This document shows, piece by piece, positions 60,682 through 64,000 of a DNA stretch of 64,000 nt. A model generated the notes under the pieces. The model was not told the origin of the DNA. It did not search any database and was given only the letters and a program-made list of their open reading frames with translations. Source of the stretch: Bradyrhizobium sp. ARR65 (GTDB taxonomy: Bacteria > Pseudomonadota > Alphaproteobacteria > Rhizobiales > Xanthobacteraceae); NCBI RefSeq assembly GCF_000472385.1, contig NZ_AWZU01000015.1:1-64000 (forward strand). The letters are read 5' to 3'. Numbering within the stretch: the first letter of the stretch is position 1; the number at the start of each line of letters is the position of its first letter. The translations under genes were made by a program, and so were the position numbers.

Positions 60682-62187
60682 CTAATTTTTTGTCTGAGCG
60701 TGATCTTTTCGGAGAATCGGTTCCCACTTCTCCGGATCATGCTCGATCCGCTTGTGCACCACAGCAACGTCGTCGCTGTAGACGCGCTGCCAGCCCGGCA
60801 GACGGTCGAGCAGCGCAACCGCCGGCGTCTGCGGCGACAGCAGCGTTGCGCCGAACTTGTACTCATCGAGCAGCGCAAGAAAATCGCGCAGGTCAGCTAG
60901 CACCACATCGCGATTGTAGCGCTCAATGAACGAACCGCCGTACAGTTCACCGCGGCCGTCAATGAAAGTGGGGATGCCTGCGAAGATCAGATAGCCGCCA
61001 AACGCATAGTCGTTGAGCACGGGTCCTGCTTTGGCGAGACCAGCATTGGCCACGGCCGCCTCGGGCGTGGAGTGCTGCGCCGGGCGGACGTCGCGCGATA
61101 GTGCGAGCCCGGTCGCCGCGATCATCAGGCCAAGGACCATCGGCACAACGGCCGTCACGCTCAGGCCAAGCGCCGGGCCGGCCGCATCAGCTTCGGTCGG
61201 TGTGCCGAATTGCCGCGCCAGCGGCGCAGCCAGATAGAGCGGCGCCAGCATCGCCAACAGGTCTGCATTGCGCACCTGCGCGAGCGCAAAATGGATCAGG
61301 CCGAGCACGACCAAGGCGCGCACCGGCGGCAGCGTCACGCCGCGCGACAGCGCGAAGATGCCCGCCAGCAGCAGAAACTCGAAGGCACCGAAACGGCCGA
61401 AGTCCTGCGGCCGCCATTCCGCGATCCAATTGAGCGCGTGTCCGAGGCCGAGCGTCGTGAGCGGAATCAGAAGCGGCTCTGGCCCGTAAGGCGTGAGGCA
61501 GCACGCCGCAACGGCCAGAGCCGTGAACGGCAGCCAGCGCGAGAGCACGCGTGGCCATTCGCTGCGCTTCTCGTTCAGCAGGGCCTCGAGCCCGGCCGGC
61601 CCAATCAGCCCCAGCGCCAGCACCACGCTGCCGTGCAGATTGGCCCATAGCACCAGGAGCGGCAGCGCCCAATAGGGCGGAGGCGCACGCCGGTCCATGC
61701 AGGACACGAGCGCCGCCGCCCAGATCACCATGACCGGCAGCGTCAGCACGTGCGGCCGGGCCAGCATGTGTGGCGCCAACAAGACGACCGCCGCGGCGAC
61801 AAGGAGCAGCGCAGGCGTCGGCGGAACCTCGCGCAGCAGAAAGCGCATCAAGAGACCGACGGCGAGGGCGATCGCCGCCGCCGCCAGCACCACCACGCCG
61901 GCCCAGCCGGAGAGCGCGTAGATCACGGCGTACAGGATTTCCGACAACCACTCGAATGCGACCCAGGGCTGACCGTGCATGGAAAAGGAGAACGGGTCGC
62001 TCGCCGGGACGGCGCGATGGGCGATGATCCAGCGCCCGACCGCGATATGAGAATAGGTGTCCGGATCGTTCAGCAGGTGCGGGCCGAGCGCCAGCACCAG
62101 AGCGTAGACGCCCGCGCCCACCAGCCAGGGCAGCGCTGCGCGCGCTGCGAATGGCTCGGCCGCGCTGCGGGTGACCTGATCGCTCAT
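60682..62187 (-). CDS. Multi-spanning membrane protein, GT-C glycosyltransferase-like
   Basis: 501 residues, about eleven membrane helices followed by a soluble C-terminal domain (about 385-501, DYAFGGYLIFAGIPTFIDGRGELYG). The first loop has LLNDPDTYSHIAVGRWIIAHRAVPASDPFSFSMHGQPWVAFEWLSE, a pattern of GT-C-like proteins with DPDTY-H as candidate catalytic site. The last 17 or so residues (EHDPEKWEPILRKDHA...) are encoded by a dispersed repeat, so the original C-terminus has been replaced or extended. Divergent to the small sigma-54-dependent gene. Confidence 0.8.
   Translation of the reverse strand: MSDQVTRSAAEPFAARAALPWLVGAGVYALVLALGPHLLNDPDTYSHIAVGRWIIAHRAVPASDPFSFSMHGQPWVAFEWLSEILYAVIYALSGWAGVVVLAAAAIALAVGLLMRFLLREVPPTPALLLVAAAVVLLAPHMLARPHVLTLPVMVIWAAALVSCMDRRAPPPYWALPLLVLWANLHGSVVLALGLIGPAGLEALLNEKRSEWPRVLSRWLPFTALAVAACCLTPYGPEPLLIPLTTLGLGHALNWIAEWRPQDFGRFGAFEFLLLAGIFALSRGVTLPPVRALVVLGLIHFALAQVRNADLLAMLAPLYLAAPLARQFGTPTEADAAGPALGLSVTAVVPMVLGLMIAATGLALSRDVRPAQHSTPEAAVANAGLAKAGPVLNDYAFGGYLIFAGIPTFIDGRGELYGGSFIERYNRDVVLADLRDFLALLDEYKFGATLLSPQTPAVALLDRLPGWQRVYSDDVAVVHKRIEHDPEKWEPILRKDHAQTKN
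60696..60744. repeat. Dispersed inverted repeat within the 3' end of a gene
   Basis: Arms GAGCGTGATC (60696-60705) and GATCATGCTC (60735-60744), complementary except for one base, enclose CGGAGAATCGGTTCCCACTT. On the minus strand it is read as EHDPEKWEPILRKDHA. Related to the element at 6699-6785 (GAGCATGATCC and CGGAAAACCG). Confidence 0.75.
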
Positions 62188-62319
62188 GAGCAGTCAGGCT
62201 AAGGCGCCAGTATTAATTCTTCTTTATCGTTTGGGCGAAGCAGGCAGATCTTGCCTGGCCGTTTCTGCCGGCACGCAAGCGCACTCCCCCTAAGCCCTTG
62301 ATCGGAAAAACAGTGACAG

Positions 62320-62334
62320 TGGCACGCATATTGC
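62320..62334 (+). promoter_or_regulatory. Near-consensus sigma-54 promoter
   Basis: TGGCACGCATATTGC fits the -24/-12 consensus TGGCACG-N4-TTGC at every defined position. It is 40 bp upstream of the ATG at 62375 on the same strand and supports that small gene being real. Confidence 0.82.
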
Positions 62335-62374
62335 GAGCACTGGCATGCCTGCGGGCCCTTGTTGGAGTTGTAGT

Positions 62375-62659
62375 ATGAGTATGAGTGTTCGCACCATCAC
62401 CAGTGGAAGCGCAGTTAACCGGCCATCTCCCACGCCTCAGACCGATCCTTGCGGACGTGCAGACGAGGCAATTCCCGCCTCCGACGCTGCAAGCAGCTCC
62501 GCAACGGACAATACACCGCGTCGCGCCGGTTCAGATGTGATCTACGTTCTTCCGAGCGGCATTTCATTCGAAATCCGTCCCTCCTCGGGAATTGAGGGCA
62601 CCGGTGACAGCCTAACTGTCATGAAGCAACTCACGGATACGACAGAGCCGCCGCGCTAG
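62375..62659 (+). CDS. Small protein of unknown function under a sigma-54 promoter
   Basis: 94 residues, MSMSVRTITSG at the start. The first 55 residues are rich in Ser, Thr, Pro, Ala and Asp and look disordered; the rest (GSDVIYVLPSGISFEIRPSSG...) could form a small beta structure. No family recognised. ATG at 62375 has GGAG 8 bp upstream; an in-frame ATG ten codons earlier lacks one and would sit closer to the promoter. A near-perfect RpoN promoter just upstream points to expression in nitrogen limitation, symbiosis or another RpoN condition. Confidence 0.65.
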   Translation: MSMSVRTITSGSAVNRPSPTPQTDPCGRADEAIPASDAASSSATDNTPRRAGSDVIYVLPSGISFEIRPSSGIEGTGDSLTVMKQLTDTTEPPR

Positions 62660-62812
62660 GGCGCGAAAGCGGCGATCCAGTATTCCCAGAGACTTTCGAC
62701 TTATGCGGCGACGCCGCCGCGTACTCGATCGGGCGAGGTCACTCCGGCCGTGGCCAAAGGGACCGATCGGCGCTATCGATTGCAAGCGCAACAAAAACCA
62801 GAGGAAACGGAC

Positions 62813-63358
62813 ATGAGGCTGAAGCTGATTTCGCCTGACGAAATGACCGCGGACCAGAAGGCGATTCATGACGAGGCGATTGCCGGCAAGCGCGGCGCGG
62901 CGCCGGCGCCGATGCTGGCCTGGCTCAACAGCCCGGACATGGCGCGCCACGCCACGCGTCTTGGCGAAATGCTGCGTTTCAACACGATCTTTCCGCCAAA
63001 ACTGTCGGAGATCGCGATCCTGGTCACGGCGCGGCATTTTACGGCGCATTACGAATGGTGGGCGCATAAGCGTCTCGCGCTCAAGGGCGGCATGCACCCT
63101 GATATCGTCGAGGCCATCCGCGATCGCCGGACGCCGCAGTTCGACGATCCGAAGGCGCAGATGATTTATGACGTGGCAAAATCGCTGCACGAAGGGCACG
63201 GGCTGTCGAAGCCGCTGTACGATGCCGCGGTCGACACGCTCGGCGAACGCGGCCTGGTCGAGATCATCGGCCTGTGCGGCTATTACACGCTGGTATCGAT
63301 GACGCTGAACGCGTTCGAGTTCGGACTGCCGGAGGGGGAGGTGTCGGAGCTTGCGTAG
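62813..63358 (+). CDS. Carboxymuconolactone decarboxylase family protein
   Basis: 181 residues. LKLISPDEMTADQKAIHDEAIAGKRG at the start, then the CMD/AhpD-type helix LSEIAILVTARHFTAHYEWWAHKRLALKGGM with its His, and GLVEIIGLCGYYTLVSMTLNAFEF. The CxxC of AhpD is missing, so a peroxidase function is unlikely; the group without it includes decarboxylases and proteins of unknown role. ATG at 62813 with GAGGAAAC upstream; the in-frame codons before it look untranslated. Single gene. Confidence 0.9.
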   Translation: MRLKLISPDEMTADQKAIHDEAIAGKRGAAPAPMLAWLNSPDMARHATRLGEMLRFNTIFPPKLSEIAILVTARHFTAHYEWWAHKRLALKGGMHPDIVEAIRDRRTPQFDDPKAQMIYDVAKSLHEGHGLSKPLYDAAVDTLGERGLVEIIGLCGYYTLVSMTLNAFEFGLPEGEVSELA

Positions 63359-63378
63359 GGCCGTCGCCGGCATTCCGC

Positions 63379-63496
63379 TGTCATTGCGAGGAGCGAAAGC
63401 GACAAGCAATCCGGAGCCTTCAGTGCGACTCTGGATTGCTTCGCGGAGCCTGTCATCGGGCCGCGCTTTGCGCGGACCCGTTGGCTCGCAATGACG
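63379..63496. repeat. GTCATTGCGAG-type palindromic element overlapping an MFS gene end
   Basis: Left end TGTCATTGCGAGGAGCGAAA, right end GGCTCGCAATGACG, with inner AAGCAATCCGGAG / CTCTGGATTGCTTCG and GGGCCGCGC / GCGCGGACCC arms. Same family as 22482-22576 and 58680-58836. It supplies the last codons and the stop of the MFS gene. Confidence 0.88.
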
Positions 63497-64000
63497 TCCT
63501 CGCCCCGCGCAGCATGATCAGCCCGGCCGCGATCACTTCCAGTGCGATGCAGCCGTAGAACGGCAGCGTGTAGCTGCCGGAGAGATCGCGCAAGAGGCCG
63601 ATCACGCCGGGACCGAAGGCATAGGTGACCTGGTTGATCGCGGTGCTCAGGCTGATGAGCACGCCGAACGCACGCGCGTCGAATTCGCGCTGCACGATCA
63701 GCGACGGCAGCGTAATCAGATTGCCGACCGAGAAGCCGAACAGCGCGCAGGCCGCGATCAGCGATAGCTCGCTTCGTGAATTGATGATGATCGCGAGCGC
63801 GACGGCCTGGCTCAGGAAGGATAGCGCCGACGCCAGCCGCTGATTGAGCCGGTCGATTACGGTCGAGAACAGGATGCGACCGGCCATGGCCATGGCGGTC
63901 AGCACCGCGACCGCCACCGCAGCCGACTCCCGACCGATCACCGGATCAAGGAACGAGATCAGATGCACGATGAAGCCGACTTGCGCGAACAGCACCAGCG
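63453..64000 (-). CDS. MFS transporter (C-terminal part; runs off the right edge)
   Basis: The last 182 or so residues are present, with five to six membrane helices in the pattern of the second half of a major facilitator protein: VAVLTAMAMAGRILFSTVIDRLNQR holds the G-R-x-DR loop, then FGFSVGNLITLPSLIVQREFDARAFGVLISLSTAINQ and a last pair of helices. The start lies beyond the window. The final 14 residues (TSLRANGSAQSAAR) and the stop come from the palindromic repeat 63379-63496. Transport substrate unknown. Confidence 0.85.
   Translation of the reverse strand, partial: LVLFAQVGFIVHLISFLDPVIGRESAAVAVAVLTAMAMAGRILFSTVIDRLNQRLASALSFLSQAVALAIIINSRSELSLIAACALFGFSVGNLITLPSLIVQREFDARAFGVLISLSTAINQVTYAFGPGVIGLLRDLSGSYTLPFYGCIALEVIAAGLIMLRGARTSLRANGSAQSAAR

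Noticed and set aside
1..64000. CRISPR arrays, tRNA or rRNA genes, intact transposases or phage genes
   Set aside because: Looked for regular direct repeats, cloverleaf-like segments and typical transposase or integrase motifs; none were found.

Overview
The window looks like chromosomal DNA from a GC-rich alphaproteobacterium, most likely Bradyrhizobium or a close relative in the Nitrobacteraceae. The reasons are the gene complement (a haloalkane dehalogenase very close to DbjA of Bradyrhizobium as I remember it, box-type aerobic benzoyl-CoA genes, PHO boxes, RpoN promoters) and the many dispersed palindromic elements between genes. No rRNA, tRNA, CRISPR array or intact insertion sequence was seen. 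All family assignments rest on reading the translations; no search was run.

Layout. 1-6.6 kb: phosphate-starvation module on the minus strand (UPF0104 membrane protein, phoR, pstS, pstC, pstA, pstB, start of phoU) with a triple PHO box before pstS. 7.0-9.0 kb: three-gene operon of TetR regulator, haloalkane dehalogenase and GNAT acetyltransferase, each pair overlapping by 4 bp, with an 18-bp palindrome at its head. 9.3-13.2 kb: OmpA/BON envelope protein with a small membrane protein, a polysaccharide deacetylase and an SDR. 13.3-20.2 kb: aerobic benzoate degradation by the box route (boxB, boxC, alpha/beta hydrolase, benzoate-CoA ligase, divergent boxR) with TGCA-type operators; boxA is not in the window. 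20.2-24.1 kb: IclR regulator divergent from a Rieske oxygenase and a glutamine-synthetase-like ligase, an arrangement that hints at amine or aromatic-amine catabolism.

24.2-29.1 kb: TonB-ExbD-ExbB with a TonB-dependent receptor and a DUF2946 protein. 29.2-34.0 kb: complete branched-chain-type ABC importer. 34.4-35.7 kb: type II NADH dehydrogenase. 35.8-40.6 kb: nitrogen-scavenging genes for carboxybiuret/allophanate breakdown (atzF facing atzG-atzE-atzH-gntR), atzF having a sigma-54 promoter. 41.2-47.5 kb: lone UgpB-like binding protein divergent from a three-gene phosphorelay. 47.8-51.2 kb: ECF sigma factor, then a cyanide-insensitive bd oxidase (A, B and a 42-residue third subunit). 51.4-53.1 kb: L,D-transpeptidase and an orphan amino-acid-binding protein.

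53.1-56.3 kb is the accessory part: a long dispersed repeat, then an AT-richer gene coding for an unrecognised protein with a HEPN-type RX4H motif at its C-terminal end and what looks like a decayed nuclease-like domain at its N-terminus. This is the best candidate for an undescribed (possibly anti-phage) function. 56.3-62.2 kb carries a GNAT enzyme, two GT-C-like membrane proteins, a GtrB-type glycosyltransferase and a methyltransferase. 62.3-64 kb has a 94-residue protein behind a near-consensus sigma-54 promoter, a carboxymuconolactone-decarboxylase-family protein and the end of an MFS transporter. Two proteins here have C-termini encoded by dispersed palindromic repeats.
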